DNA of 64,000 nt from positions 4,826,701 through 4,890,700 of the forward strand of contig HG738140.1 of assembly GCA_000499405.2 (NCBI GenBank), read 5' to 3'. This DNA is from Onchocerca volvulus. Taxonomy: Eukaryota > Nematoda > Chromadorea > Rhabditida > Onchocercidae. A program made the translations under genes and the position numbers. Under the pieces are notes generated by a model, which was not told where the DNA came from, did not search any database, and saw only the letters and a program-made list of their open reading frames with translations. Below are positions 24,387-39,300 of the stretch, one piece after another. Position 1 is the stretch's first letter. Every line of letters begins with the position of its first letter.

Positions 24387-27300
24387 CTGACAACATTTTA
24401 GACAAAACACACAAACTTTAGCAGATTAGTAAATTAAAGGTACAAAGGCTTTATCAGACTAAGAGATGAGATATGAATAAATAATTCATTTGACTGCGAA
24501 ATACTGCAAAATTTCTTTCGCACAAAATTGATTAATCCATCATAATTTTTTAGGCCACCAGCTTCCGAAAAAGTTATTTTCACCAATTTGTACGAATCAA
24601 ATTTTAATTACATACAGTTATCGCAGGGAAAATTTTAGTTACCAATACATTACGATTATTTGATACTGATAATATATATCAGTAGATATCAAAATTTGTA
24701 AATACAAATAATCATATAAATAATCTGATAGCAATTTTTTAATAGGAATTTTTTTTAACTTTTTTTAGTAGCAATTTTAAACAAACATTTAATAGCAATT
24801 TTAACTTTTTTTATGCATCACAAAACATTTCTTTTTTTTTAAACAACCATTTTGTCATAAACTATAATGTATTCATATAATATATATATCCGACAATGCT
24901 AGTAGTATTACTGTAGTTTAAAGAAATAATTTAAAGTAATTAATTTAAAATGATTTCGTATAAATGCGTCTCGTGATTTGCTAACCAGAATCCAATTCCG
25001 CACTGTCGTCGTTTCTACAAGATTATCCACGATTTTGTTCAGTTTTCATGAATAATTATGAGATATCGCCTTGAAATATCAGGAATTATTTTAAAAATAA
25101 AATTATCCAAAAATGAAATTATTATAACGATAAGTAGAATTTTTCGTTCATTTTTTATCTTTTTTTGAAACTGCAAATTATAATTAAAATTACTCTTTAT
25201 TTTTGACAAACAAATATTATCAATTTTCCATCCAAAATATTTCATCATTGTTTCTTATTTATATATTTCATCACTATTTCATATTTGTAACAAATAATGA
25301 AAATAAAACATAAGTATAGCTAAATTAGATAATAAAATTGATAATATATATACGGACAAACTGATAATATGTATAGGTGTAGAATTTTTATGTTCATCGT
25401 TTTTTCACTTTGAATGTTAAGTAATTTTACGTGCTATCGGTTCATATTATTATCAGTTATCACTACTAGTATTTTCTTCCCATATTACCTTTGACATACA
25501 AATTTAGTGAATGCTTACTTCATTTCATTTAACTTTATCGTTACTGACAAAATTTCGTTTAAAAAAAAGTGTTATAGAGAAAAAAAAATTTTTTTCTGGT
25601 ACTAAAAGAATTTGTTTAGGTAAAATTTGTTCGAATTTTTTGAATGAAAAAAAGAAAAAAAAAAGGAAAAGTTTAGTATAAACGAAAAAAGAGTTAGGAC
25701 GAACTATTGTATTTGATTTTAAGTAATATAATTTAGTAACAAATTATGAACTGATAGATTTCATATGAAGTGAACTGAAAGAATTTTATTACAGCTGAAA
25801 AATTGAAATGTATAATAATTTATGATTATAAAATAATCTTATATTTTTGCTACTTAAATTTTTATCTTTTCCTTTTTGTGTAATTCCGTTATTTTATAAT
25901 CACAAATGTATATTTTCATTTTTTGATTCAAATAAAATTTTTTCAGCTCACTTCATATGAAATCTAGCAATTTATAATTTGTTGCTAAACTAATAATAAA
26001 AAAAAAAAAAAATTTCCGGTTTACTAAATCAGATACAATGACTCTTTCTAATTATTTTCTCTTTTATGCTGAGCTTTTTCATTTTTTATCAAAAAATCTT
26101 TTTTAACATAAAATTTTTCATTCTTATTTTTGCTAAATTTTAATTGTTAATACCAATACTAATGTAATATTGTGCGAAAAATCAAGCAATAAACAAGATT
26201 GATGAAAGAAAAAAATTGGCGTTTAACACTTTTAATTCTTTTTATTTCTTCGCAAATTTTTCTTTCTTTTTTTTTTTTTTTTTTTTTTGTTGTCTTACTT
26301 AAGATGGCTGAAAGGAAATTAATTTATTCAATAAAACAAATATTTATAAATGTTGCTAAACGAGAAAAAAAAAACATTCAATTTTCAACGGATAAAATGA
26401 AAAATGGGAAAATTAATATTTGAATGCATTCGTGAAGAAATAAGATTAGGGAAAACGAATAGTTCGCTAATTATTAATGAGGGAAAAAAAAATTGTTAAT
26501 TAATGATTTCTTTTCGAAAAGGATAAGAAATTATTTGTTTGACTTTAATTGTCTTTTCCGGTTGTTTCTATTTATAATTATTTCTTTTTAAAAATTTTTT
26601 CTGTCATTTTGTACTTTAACGGAAAAGAAGAAAAAAAAATTTGCTTAAAAATGATAAAAAAATTAATTTATCACTGATACGGTAACTAGTAAAAAAAATT
26701 GGAGGAAAGATCAGCGTACAAATAAATGCTCAATGTCAACTTTTTTTTTTTTTTTTTTTGGAACGGAAATAAGATGGAAACAAAAGGAAGGAAAAATGAA
26801 ATTCGATGATCATTTGGAAATTTGTGCTGCATGAGTAGTTGCTATCATTCTATTTTCTATAATCACTATTAATTAGAATGATAAGCATAATAAACTTCTT
26901 CATTCTTATTCTACTTTTTAAAGGTTAAATTCAATTTTTAATTATACTAATTAGTAAATTAATTGGTTATTCAACATCTCAAGTAGTCTTAATTCTACTT
27001 AATTTGGATGAAATTAAAGAAGATTTATTGGTTTTTTTCTTCTTTCTTTTTTTTTTTTTTAATTTCGAAAAGCTTAGATTTGATATGATATTATCTCAAT
27101 ATCTTAATTTGTCCACATTTTATCATTTTATAAAAGAGCATTAATGATTGATAAGAATATAAACTGGGAAATCTTTCAAAAAAAAAAATAATTGGGCCTA
27201 GCCATACTGATTGGCTAGAATCACACTAAATGGCCAAGCTATTATTTGCAAGGTAGTTTTAATTATTTGTGATGTACTTAATGGATAAATAAAATTATTT

Positions 27301-27448
27301 CGGTATTTTAATTAATATACAAAGTTAGAAAATGCCAGATTTAATTCTTATCATGCACCTTATCCTAAGCATAGTGATTCATTTTTATCATATCACATAA
27401 TATCGTGATAAAACAAAAATTAATAATTCATCTAAAAATAATCATAAA
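24387..27448. other. AT-rich region before the lectin gene
   Basis: Contains the foldback element at 25706-26040. An ATG frame at 26202 begins MKEKNWRLTLLILFISSQIF, which is an excellent signal peptide and then runs into poly-Phe from a T tract. It may be the missing first exon of the lectin gene, but no phase-1 donor joins the two. Otherwise I see only short low-complexity frames. Confidence 0.5.
25706..26040. repeat. Foldback (MITE-like) inverted repeat
   Basis: Arms at about 25706-25850 and 25885-26040 are reverse complements over most of their length. Shared blocks include ATTGTATTTGAT, AGATTTCATATGAAGTGA and GATTATAAAATAA. A short AT-rich loop separates the arms. No coding capacity; it looks like a non-autonomous transposon-type foldback. 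Confidence 0.75.
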
Positions 27449-29366
27449 TTGAAAATGATTCATTATCATATCACAACGATTATCTTTTCAGAAACGATAG
27501 GACAATTGTGTGAGGATGGATGGTTATATTTTCACCGAACAAAATCTTGTTATCTTTTGATTGAAAAACCGACAATTTTTAATCATGCTCAATTTGCTTG
27601 TCTTATCAAAAGTGCCAATCTTGTTAGCATACATAATGATGCGGAAAATCGATTTATTTCTGGTAGATTTTCATTTACAATTTCAAAAAAAAAATTTTTT
27701 TCTTATTATTTTCATGACAAAAAAAAGAAGACAAAAATTGTGGAAAAAAAAGGAAAGGAAAAAAGAAAAATGATAGTAAAAAAATATATGAATCAAAACG
27801 ATTTTATTGATTATGGTTGTAAACAAATTGAGATTCAAAAATCTTTAAATTTTTAAAGTTGTGAATTTAAAAACACAACAAGTAAGCAATCACCATAAAC
27901 TTAGATAATTAAATTTGAATAATTAAGGTAAGAAATAAATTATATGTTGTAATATATATATTGTTCCAAATAATTTCTATTTTTTTTTTTTTTTTTTGTT
28001 TTACTTTGAATGACTTATTTGTTCATTCATTTTAATGTTTGTAATAACTGCAAATGGAATGATACATAAAATTTTGCGTATTTTTTTTTTTTTTATTACA
28101 GACTCTAAATGTTATAACTTTTTTTGTGATTCTAACAAAATTTCATCTTCTTTTTCTTAATTGAACAAAAAAAAAGTTTTGTCAGAATCTTTAAGCAACA
28201 ATAAAATTGAATAATTTCCACTAGTGGAACGTAAGGATCGGATAAAAACAGGAACTGACCAAAATTCAATAGGAGATTACGGCATTTGTCGATTGGAAAG
28301 TGTCATTAATTTTAGAGTGGCATCAAATTTCGTAAAAATTAAAGAATTCTGAAATATAAGATAGTATTTTATAGATTGAAGAATATTTTATAAGGATGAA
28401 AATATAGTACACAGAATGAAAATCAAATTAGATGAACTAGAATTAATTGTTACTTTGAGAAGAAATATCACAGATATGGAAAGATTCATGAATTTTCCTT
28501 TCACAATACCAATTAATTATTCATTTCGTTATAATTTAATCGTTATAAAATATTCTTTTATTTGTAATAATTAAGTATTCCAATATCTACTATTGTCCAA
28601 TATAATTAACGAATCATATCATGACAACGGTGATAAATGATAAAATACTGCATGGGTATTTTTAGTTATTTGGTATTTTTAGTTAGCAGTTATTTGGCTT
28701 TTTTTTAAAATCTTAATATAAGAAGCCATATGAATTAAAAGAATTTTTTATTTAAATAATCAAATTAAACGCTAATTTCAACAATTCAAAATTTTGTGTT
28801 AAAAATTTTAAACAATTTAAAAACCAAAATTAGCATTTAAATCAAAATCGAGAAATTAAAAAGATTGAAATTTGAAAAATTTTCTTGCATTACAGAAATT
28901 GTTGCAAAAATTGGTCAACCAATATGGCTTGGTGCTGCAATATTTGGTACTTCAAAAAATTATGAAAATGTCGATTTATCGCCATTTGATTATACCAACT
29001 GGCAAAATGGTTTAAATTTCGAACTTATTTTTTTTAATCTTTCTAAACTTTTTGAAATAATTAAATTTCTTTTTATTTTAACAATGATTAAATTAGTCAG
29101 TTACATTCAACAATCACATTTTCTATTTGTTCTTTTCAATTGCTGTGAATTTTTGCTTTTATTTCCGTTTTTCCCCGTTAACTTTACATTTATTATTGCC
29201 AGGAAACGAAGCAAAATCAAATTCTAACCGGTCATTATTCACTGACATGAGAATTAAAATTATTTTTTTTGCAAATACTCGAAAAAAGTGAAGTAATTTA
29301 TTACGCTTCATAGATCATATTTAATTTGATCAATGTAAAATAAATGTATTTAAAATGTCTGAGAAA

Positions 29367-29409
<43 letters not shown>

Positions 29410-30389
29410 TAAAAATGTCAAAAACAAAAGTAGCAAAATTGCAAAATTTCGCAAATACGGCAAAAATGATGTATAGCAATAAATGTCAATCACTTTACAT
29501 TTATTTGCTCTTCGTAAAAAATACTCACGCACCTGTTATCAAAAAAAAAAAAAAAAAAAAAATACCTCCGCGTACGGAAATATTTAAAAATTCAAATTTA
29601 ATTTTGATCTAACATGATATTTTTTATTTTTGGAAATTTAAGATAAATGATTTAATTATAATACCGATATGAAATAGCAACTAATTCATTCGAAATTTGT
29701 TTGATACGAATTTTTAAACTGTATAGTACAACAACTGAAATATTTTCTGGAATATCCTAAAATATGTAAATGATATATTGATATAGTGAATTAGTTGACA
29801 TAAAATTATTCTCATCATTTCTTTTGTTTTTTTTTTTCGTCAAATTAATAATTACGTGTAATAAGTAAAATTTAGGAAACTAACGTAAGTTTTTTTTGCA
29901 TGAATTCCATATCAGTTTGGAAGATATGATAAAAACATGCCTTTGGTATGCTTACAGATATGTGTTATCATTATCATTATATCAATAGTATGTTCTAAGT
30001 TATGTGTGTTAATCCATAATTATTAATTATTAATATCAATAAATATAATGGAAGATTTTTATTTTTTATTCACATTTTCAGGAACTCGACCGGCATACAA
30101 GAGAAGCAAAAAATGTGTCAAAATTAGCTCACAGAATCAGGAATGGTTTAGTGATTGTTGCTACTATCGACCAGTACCGTATATCTGTAAAAAATTAGCC
30201 GGAAAGATGGGACGACCGTACTGGATTACAGCTACCAATAAAACAAATAATATCAATCCTAAATTTGCCAATAAAAAGGGCAATACTGTAATGAAACAAC
30301 AAGAAATGAAGAAAGAAGCAAGTGATACTGTCCTTCCATTTCTAACTAAAACTTACGGTAGCAAAAATGATATTAGAAAAATTAATTAG
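27449..30389 (+). CDS. C-type lectin-domain protein
   Basis: Three exons join in matching phases: up to 27662, 28896-29009 and 30082-30389. With the ATG at 27449 the product is 211 aa. The order of hallmarks is that of a C-type lectin fold: CEDGW, SCY, a helix ending FAC, ANLVSIHNDAENRFIS, IWLGAA, YTNWQNG, then KKCVKIS, EWFSDCC and PYIC. The EPN/QPD and WND calcium-sugar motifs are not present, so calcium-dependent sugar binding is doubtful. A basic tail of about 65 residues (KKLAGKMGRPYW to NDIRKIN) follows the domain. Introns are long (1.2 and 1.1 kb). The start is uncertain: a strong TATCTTTTCAG acceptor ends at 27491, so this may be an internal exon with a secretion signal further upstream, possibly at 26202. 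Secreted or surface lectins of this type are common in nematodes. Confidence 0.82.
29370..29406. repeat. Poly-A tract of about 37 bases
   Basis: Uninterrupted A run in the second intron of the lectin gene; length probably variable. Frames rich in Phe or Lys across it are artefacts. Confidence 0.9.
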
Positions 30390-33300
30390 TTCATGAAGAA
30401 CTGAGAATAAACAATTTATAGGTTTCTTCTTTTAAATATTGATATAAAGATTTAATTTTTGGAAGAAATATTTATTTCTTGTCGTATGTAATTTTTTTAT
30501 GTTAATTGGTATCAAATAGTATCGGAATATTTTAAGAGATCAAGTTAGACGGAAAAAAATAGTAGAGTAGTTAGAAAGTTCAAAGGTTAAAAAGTACGAG
30601 AAGATAATTTTGTCAAGATTGTCGCTATATATCTAAACTATTTCTAATCTTTTCGCTATATCTAGACATGAATTTTGAAATTATTTGACAAATTATAGAA
30701 ATTTCAATTTGTTATATCAAAAAATACAATAATTTTGTTAAGATGTCAAACAAAAATTTATAGGTTTTAGGTGCTAATGAATAAATATTGTTGAATTTAG
30801 CATTTAATCATGAATTTTATGAAAAATAAATATGAAATGAAATTTCTTTTGAACAAACTATTTATTTTTCTTATATTTCCTATTAGTATTATTTATTTAT
30901 TTATTTTTTGTGCCCTTTATTTGAATTAATTAATTTTTCTGATATTGCTACTGAAATTAATTAATTAATTTAACTCAATTAATATTTTAAATTTTTCTGC
31001 TATTGTTATTGAAAAGTTGCTTAATTTATGAATGTTTTCCTGAATTAAGCAATCTACAAATTTTGAACAAATAATACCATATGCAATAACTATAATTGAT
31101 CATAATAATATGCAAATGAAATGTATTAATAATTGAATTGGTTGATATATTTCTTCGATCACTTTATTTCTGTCCAAAGTACAATCTGATATTGAACAAA
31201 GCCATCTTAATTAATTAATTACAATTTGATAGACTATTTCAAGATGTAAACTGATTGAAAAAAAAGAAAAAATTTTTTTTTCCGAAACCACTTATTGATA
31301 ATGATGAGAATTGATAATGTAAGAAGAAAAAATATAATAAAACGAGGACAATTAAAACAATAAATAATGGAAATTGTAAATACAAATGTTCAAATTTGAA
31401 ATATTTCTAAAAAGATGGCGAATTAGATTTGTAAATACGATGAGATAGTTTAATAAGGCTAATTAAAATTTTCAAATTAAATTTAATTACATAAATTTAT
31501 AGAATCACATAGGAAGGATTACGAATAAAGATTGGATTTATCACAACTATCTTACAGAATACTTTCCTTTTCGATAAGATAGTGATTTTATCATATCATC
31601 AAGTATTATAACATCTACAAGAGCGAGAAGTTGATGTCTAGTTCATATTTTTTTTTCCTTTTTATCATTTTTTATTGTATAAGAAATAATTGAATAAATA
31701 TTGATCTTTGAAAATTTAACTAAAATTTGATTCTAAAATTTTAAACTGAAAAAAATTGTTTAATTCTAAGTAATTTATATTGGTGCGATTGATTATGATA
31801 ATTTTGGCAATATCATTCAATCTAATGGATCATGATTAACAGAACATTTGATCTGGAAATTTCTTCAAAAAATACTAAATTCATTAATTGAAAATTATTT
31901 GAAAAATTATGGAATAGAATTGGATTCAAAGCTTTTAAAAACTAAAAATGATAAAAAATATCATTGCTCTATTTTTGACAGTTTTATATTTTAAATTCGT
32001 TTCCATTTAAACAATGAAATATATTAATTTTTCATGACAATCCTTATTAAAAGTGATTTGATCTGATAAAAGTTATAATATAGCTATATGAAAATGTGGC
32101 CCTTTTTTCTGATTCATTTGAATATTTTTGCTTTTTTTTTTGAGACCAATCACTTATTTTTTGAAAATAAGACGTATTTTACGTAGTTTCAAGCACTACT
32201 ATTTGACTCTATTGATTAAGTATTTTTTATCACAAAAGATAAATAATTTCAATGTTAATTTAATAATTGTCAAATTAAGCTAACGAAAAAAACCATTAAT
32301 AAGAATATTGATAATTAATCTTATCGATGCATCTCAATTCTAAATAATCTCGAAATAACTTCTTGCGAAGTTTCGAACAATGTCAAATTAAATTTCGAAT
32401 ATTTTTGGATCTTTCTAACTTTATAAAGGTTTGCAAATTAAATTTCGAATATTTTTCGATTTTCCAAATTTTACAAAGGTTTGCATTTCAGCTATTAAAA
32501 AAATTTTTATGCTTTTGAAGCAGAATAAGAAAATTGATCGGATATCCAAAACAGAAATCGACCATCTGCTGCTCTTTTGCATGTTTTCGTTGATTTAGAA
32601 TCTCTCAAAAAAAGGATATCTTACCGAATAAACTAATCGTTTAATTCCGAAAAGTACTTTCAAGAACTAAACCACGAATCAACAGTCGAATCACCATTCA
32701 GAATTCTGGGATCTTTTGCCAAACACAAGTGGTACTTTGGGTCAATATTTCGGTAATGTTTCTTGACACATGGAAATTTGCCCAGTTATTCTTCAGATAT
32801 ATTCCACTTCCCAAACAAAAGAGTTTACTTCTGAATGGTTTTTTAGTAGTTCAGGATTTCTGAATGATTGTAAAAATTTGCTTATATTCAATGAGCATGA
32901 CATTTGGGACATTTAATTTTATTAGTACAATAAGATTAAAAAAAAAAGGTGCATGAGTTACAATGATGATCAATCCACTAAGCATTATATATTATCTTAG
33001 GAGTTAACAATTGGATCCAGTAATTATCCTCTGATATGCTTCATTATCTAGAAGGCAGTGTATATGTGGTTCATTGAAGAAGTCTTTCTGTCTCCTCTCC
33101 GCCTACTATTTCTTTCCTTTCTGCTTATTAAAAATGACACATTAATCCTTAATCTTTGATCAGGACTTAGACAGTAAGATTCCACTTTAAAAAAAGAAAA
33201 AAAAAAGAGAAGAAAAGTCAGATTCTAAAATTTGATCAAAACATCGAATTTTAGTGCAAAAAGGAAAAGGAAAACAAAGGTGATAAATACAACAAATTTC

Positions 33301-33392
33301 AAAACTTACGAACCTCATGAAAATTTTACAACTGAAGGACTAAATCATATAAGTTAAATACAGATTTTCGTTCTGTACGAAACAACTCATAT
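30390..33392. other. Intergenic between lectin gene and CHERP
   Basis: The lectin 3' end and the CHERP 3' end converge here. The region holds a 51-bp tandem duplication (32383-32483) and a GC-richer block (about 32500-32850) with unexplained open frames. No supported gene. Confidence 0.6.
32383..32483. repeat. 51-bp tandem duplication
   Basis: Two copies, starting at 32383 and 32434, both beginning CAAATTAAATTTCGAATATT and ending ACAAAGGTTTG or TATAAAGGTTTG. Confidence 0.85.
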
Positions 33393-36300
33393 CTAATCAA
33401 AAGCACGCTTATTTCGACTTTTGTGATATCCACTCATTTGCTTCCGATATTCTTCATACATGTCTGGTTTCGAACCAACACCGCGAAACTGGTCCACAAC
33501 ATCCCGAACTTCACCACCAGATATCGGTTCTTCAATACCCTGAAAATAATATTCCGTAACATGAATGAAAAAATATACAATGTGGGAAAAAAAATTTGTC
33601 AAAATCCAATCACCTGTCTGTCGGCACCTAAGCCACCACCTTGCCAACCCATTTTCGCTAACAGCTGCGCACCTTTATTTGCGGAACTTAATCGCAGTGG
33701 AGGTCCAGATGGTGGAATGCTGAAACAGTATCGTCAATGAAATCATAAGTGAACATAAATTACAATTATTAAAAAGATTTGTAGGAATAATTAATGTTGA
33801 ATAACTGTATGACATGAACATAATAAACTTTGAATAAACTGTTCGGTAAATCATGAACATCTTGATACTTTTGCAGACAATAAAGAATGAAGTTCATACA
33901 ATTTTGGAGTAGGACTTCGACTGCCAATTTTTTTCGAGTTTCCAAATGACGGCCGTGTATCGGGAGAAGCACTTCGTGAATTAGAACGCCTCTGTCGTCT
34001 CGGCGAATCTGATCGAGATCTGCTACGACGATGCCTGGATCATATGCATAAGTTAGAAATCTTAAAAAAGTGGTAATACGAGGAAGAGAAAAACTGTCTT
34101 TATTATGGTTACCTTGAGTTAGAACGTGACAAGGATCGAGACCGAGATCGAGAACTTAAGCTTCCACTCGACCTCGAATGACCACTTCTTGATCTTCTTC
34201 TTCTTGATTTTTCACTTGAATAACTCGATCGACTGGATGACGAATCTGATGAACTGGAACGATGATGACTCCTGAAACAGCCGTTTATAATCAAGAATAG
34301 TTACAGTAGCATAAAATCAAGAATGAGAATTTAAAGGGAAAAAAGATAATTTTTAAAATTGTGAAAAAACTGTCTAGTTTAGTTCAATTTATCAGTCATT
34401 CGTTTATTTCTAAAATCTTCCATTTCGAAATAAAAAAAGGATATCGAATTCTAAAGGAATTCTCGTCTTAAAATCAAATACCTTATCTTATACACATTAC
34501 AACGCCTCAATATAAAAATACAACATGTCATGTGGACTTATTTCTCATATTTTTCTACATACTTTTTTTAGAAAGCATTCTGCTTATTTATAGCTGGTTT
34601 TGATACAAAACAATTGTTGATACGGTATTGATATAAAATATACATATATAATTCATACTACTATGCATAAGATTTAAATGAGTCAATTAAGCATGACATT
34701 ATTAACAACAACCTTGAAGAAGAACGCCTATAATTCCGTTTTTCATCTTTTTCCTCATTATTCTCCTCGATGTAGACATTTTCAATTGCATCTTCTAATG
34801 TCTTTCCATCTGCTTTCAATTGTTCCTCTATTTTTTTCTTTATTTCACTTTTTTTCGCATAATATTCCAATAAACCGTGACATTCCCAACCGTCTCTAAA
34901 TGAAGTCAAGAAATCAATGATTCGAATTCATAAAAAATTACTGAAACTAACTGCTATACCCTACTTTCATGATGGGTATGTGTATATGCTTAAGCAGTTG
35001 CAATCTTCATATCGGATATCATTCACTATATAAGCTAGCTGAACACAGATTAGAAAACGAACAATTTACAATGGTTATAATTACTGAAATTCTTTTTCTT
35101 TTAATTCCTGGAAGCTTTATTCAAATTTTATGCAAAAATGTTGCATGCTAGAAAACTTACGTATCTCTTTGACTTTCCAAACTTTGCGGAGCATAAAAAG
35201 CATCCATGGCACGCAACAGCCGTTCAGTTGGTGGAATTGGAGGCGGAAGACGCAATTTTGATACTACTACAGGTTTATACTGAAAAAAAAAAGCATTAAT
35301 TATACAGAATACGAAAATAGAGCATTGCGAAATTCTGGAAATAAAGCTAAATAGTTCGTTCTATTTTTCTGTTCCTCATGTCAGACAGATTATTCAATAT
35401 TCTTAGTTTAAAAGAGGCTATTCTGAACGTAACAAAGACAAAGATGGGAACTAAAAACGTCACCAGTACATCTTCCATTTCAATAAGTGGCATCATCATG
35501 CCCGCCGGCAACTCGTAATACGGAACACTTGGAATTAAAGCAGTATCATCAAACACCTGCAAGAAACCATTATGATACAAAAATGAAATGATAATTTGCT
35601 TGATAAAAACGAGCCTTAAGAGTGCTAACAACTAGACGTTCTATGTTACATCGAGTAAGAATCTTGGAAATGGTAGAAAGACAGAAATAATCATAGCATC
35701 TTATCTATAAATTTATCATACTTACATTCTGTGGTGGAGGCCCAAACATGGGAGTTTGCGAAGGGGCACGAAATGGCGGACGAGCTGTTTGAATTTCATT
35801 TTCATTTTTACGATTTTTATTTTGTAGACCACTAGTGAATTCGTCCTCATCGTAAATAACATACGACGGATCATCTTCATCAGGTCGAGCATGATATATA
35901 TCTAAAAGTTATGATCATCGAAAATGCTCGGATATCAATTCATGCTACTGAGATGTAACTATAATACCACAGGCTCTTTTTTATTTTAATTAATTTCATT
36001 ATAGCTTTATGAGAAAAGAAATAGCTGCTCCGTTTAACATAAGACTAAATTTTTTGGATTGTTCTTAGATATCTTCTTAGATTATCTAAGTTTCTAAAAT
36101 TATATCCTTATTTGTTTTCGGAATATTCCGTGTTGATAGTATATGTGCGGTGCTTGGATTATGTGAAAATTATGAAAAGAGAAAAAGAAATACTGCCTGA
36201 AGATGCATGTATCCTCATTTTCAAATTTACCTTTGGGTGATGGAACATTGGTATGTGGTGGTGGAGCAGTGAAAAAGCGGCCATAATCATTTTCTGGAGG

Positions 36301-39300
36301 TATATTACCAAAATTATTTTGCACTGGAGGTGGTCCTGCAATCTTCTGATCAAAACGTGACCGACGCTCGCGACGATTCAATGGTGGCGGTCCTTCAGGC
36401 GCTGCTGCTGGTGGTAGTGGTGGCATTGCAGGTCCTGATGTAGGTGGAGGCATGCCTAAAAACGTTTGCTTCACATTACAGATTGTCAAGAAATTAGACT
36501 GGCAATAATTTTATAAATCTAGCTAAGTATAAATCACTAAGAATTATATTAAATGTTCTTGAGCAGTTTGCTTGAAAAAGTCATGTCATACTAATTTGTA
36601 ATTTTTGTAAGAATTGAATAATATGTTACATGCTACAGCATTATTATTATGTTTATAATATATTATCACAAGTTAATGTGATGATGAATGTTTTGAATAA
36701 ATTGTATAGTGAGCAGTTAATTTGATAAATTTATACATTGATTAAATTGTTTTTATTTAAAATCAATATTTAATAATTCAAGCTTCACTTTGTTTTATTC
36801 TTTCAGCTTCAATCTGTTGTTGAAGTAGAGCAATCTGCGTCCTACAGTGCAATGCAAATTCTTGATGCTGTTGTTCATAACCTTTATATGTTGCCAGTAA
36901 TTGTGCATGGATTTCCGCCGCTTTTTTTGCATATTCTGCTTGTTGTGCATTTTTCCAGTTCTGATATAACAGCAGTGGATTTCGTAGTTGCTGAAAATTA
37001 TGCCAAATAATTCATCGTAGTTTTAAATGCATCCCATAATGTTTGACAAATATATCTCAAAAGTCATTGTTTTCTTCATTACATTACGACTATAATGTCA
37101 ACCCTATTCTGCGAGATAATTCACTTCATTATTTTATTGATACATTAAACGAATCAAGTATTTAATTATTATTTACTCGTTTTAAGCAATTGTATGCACA
37201 TATAAAAGGAGACTAAAGCATTCAAATAACTATCAAATATAAAACATACTTTATAACAACCATCATCAAAATATTTGTGACCTTCCCAAACACCAATCAA
37301 TTTTTCTAATTTTTCATTCACAATCGCTTCCTTAACACCCTGAGCTGTGAAAGCGTAGAGCTGCGGCACATATCGTGAAAGCATTTGCCGGATTGCATCC
37401 AACTTTTTACGCTGACTAAATTATAACTGAGACTAAATTATAACTTTTAATAAAGACAAATCAAATTAAATATTTTGATGAATTTCATGTGTTTTAAATG
37501 AAATAACTTAACAATTCCATAGCGTGTAATAGACTGGCGACTTGTGATCTAAATTTTTTAAAGAAAACTTATTCTAACTCATTTTAGAATCACTTTAGAA
37601 GCCGTGCTAGGTTGGAAAAAACGAATAATTTTGTGATATGCAAAAAGCAAAGTCTAGAAATCATAAACTTTTTAAAATTTTAAATTTTGGATAACATTTA
37701 GAAGTTCGAAATATGAATAATCCTCACCAATGGTGAGCCCAATCGTTTATTAAATATAAAATATGAAGTTTGAATTGTTCAGTAGCACGGGGCTCCTTCA
37801 CTCGGTACAGTAGATACATCAATATGGCTTCACGCAGACGATCAGTTGTACATTTTTCGAATATCCATTTTTTGCTATTCTGGAAAATTTAATGAAATGA
37901 TAAAGTTGAAATATGTAACTTTGAAGTCTGAAATATCTTGGAAAATCTCGAAAATAATGAAAAAAAAAAAGATTTAAATGAAAAAATAGCAATTGAGATT
38001 TGACTATACAATTAATACAAGTAAAAGTAAGCTAAATAGCAACCTACCGAGATTACATCTTTACTACAATGACCACTAAGCTGATCGAGCATTTTTGAAA
38101 GGGGTTCAACATCCAGAGCAACTTGCTCACATATGGATGCTATTTTGTCTGCTTCAGCCTTTTCAATTGCTATAGCGAGCTGAGCCTAAAATCAAGAACA
38201 GAATAATTCTCAAAATTCGAGAAAGAAAAATTACTAAAATAAAAAATTAGAAAAAAAAAAACCATCAGCAAAAGTTGGATTAATAGTATATTGCCAGCTT
38301 TATTTCAAAAGGGAGAATGCTACCTATATAACTATGTCAATATCAGGAGATGTATGGCACTGAATAATGAAATAATCTGCTGAATTTCATTACTGCAATT
38401 GAATTTCATTACTAATCAGCAAAATCATCTTCAGAAGCAAGCAGTACCTCTTTCTGCAATTCGATAGACTCAAATTGGGCTCTTAAATTTGCCTCACTAT
38501 CAGCAATTTGTTGATTGAAAGTTGCAATTTGAGCCAAGGCTGCATTTGCGTCAAACTGTGGCACTTGTATCGCTGGTGGAGGAGCTAAACCTGCAGGCGA
38601 ATTTCCATCTACTGAAACCATAAAATAAAACTATTTAATAAAAGCAATCATAAAACAGCAAGCAATGCTGCTTGCAAACTAATTGCCGAAATATAGAACT
38701 ATTGCAGAAACTATCAGCAAACTGTTAAATCTTTGCCTAATTATAACTTTTGCTCTGAAATTTGTAATATGTAGTAATAAAAACAGATGGGCGTATAAAT
38801 CAGAACAATTAGCGTTTTGATTATGAAGCCGCAACTTCAATATACATATGAATCATAATATTCATGACTATATTAAAATTGTAAGAATCAATATACCGAA
38901 GTTATCACAGTATGGTAAAAAAATGATTTTCACTTAAATTCACTTATTTTGCCAAAATATTTGATGCGAAGATTAAAGATTACTGAAATTTCTCTTACAT
39001 TTTTGGATTTCTTGCATTACCCGGAAACGATAGTAATCAGCAAATTCGCCACCATACAAAAAAGCAAAACGTGGATCACCATACTGTTTCGCTCTCGTGC
39101 GTTCCTCAAATTCCATTCCATTTTTGGCTACGAATTCTGCCAAACGATCAATGACATTCCGAGAATCTTCATCTTCTAGAAGTGATAATGAAGAAGAAAA
39201 TAGGAAAAATTAATAATATCCTCCAAAAATTAAAGAACTCATATTTAAATTCGAATTCCTACATATTTTTTAATGAAATTTTAGAACCAATTTTTCCTTG

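Noticed and set aside
33423..33740. Plus-strand frame of 105 codons
   Set aside because: Lies opposite the G-patch exons and final intron of CHERP; no conserved features.
34109..34294. Separate RS-rich peptide
   Set aside because: It is the RS exon of CHERP, joined to neighbours by phase-2 splice sites, not a stand-alone gene.
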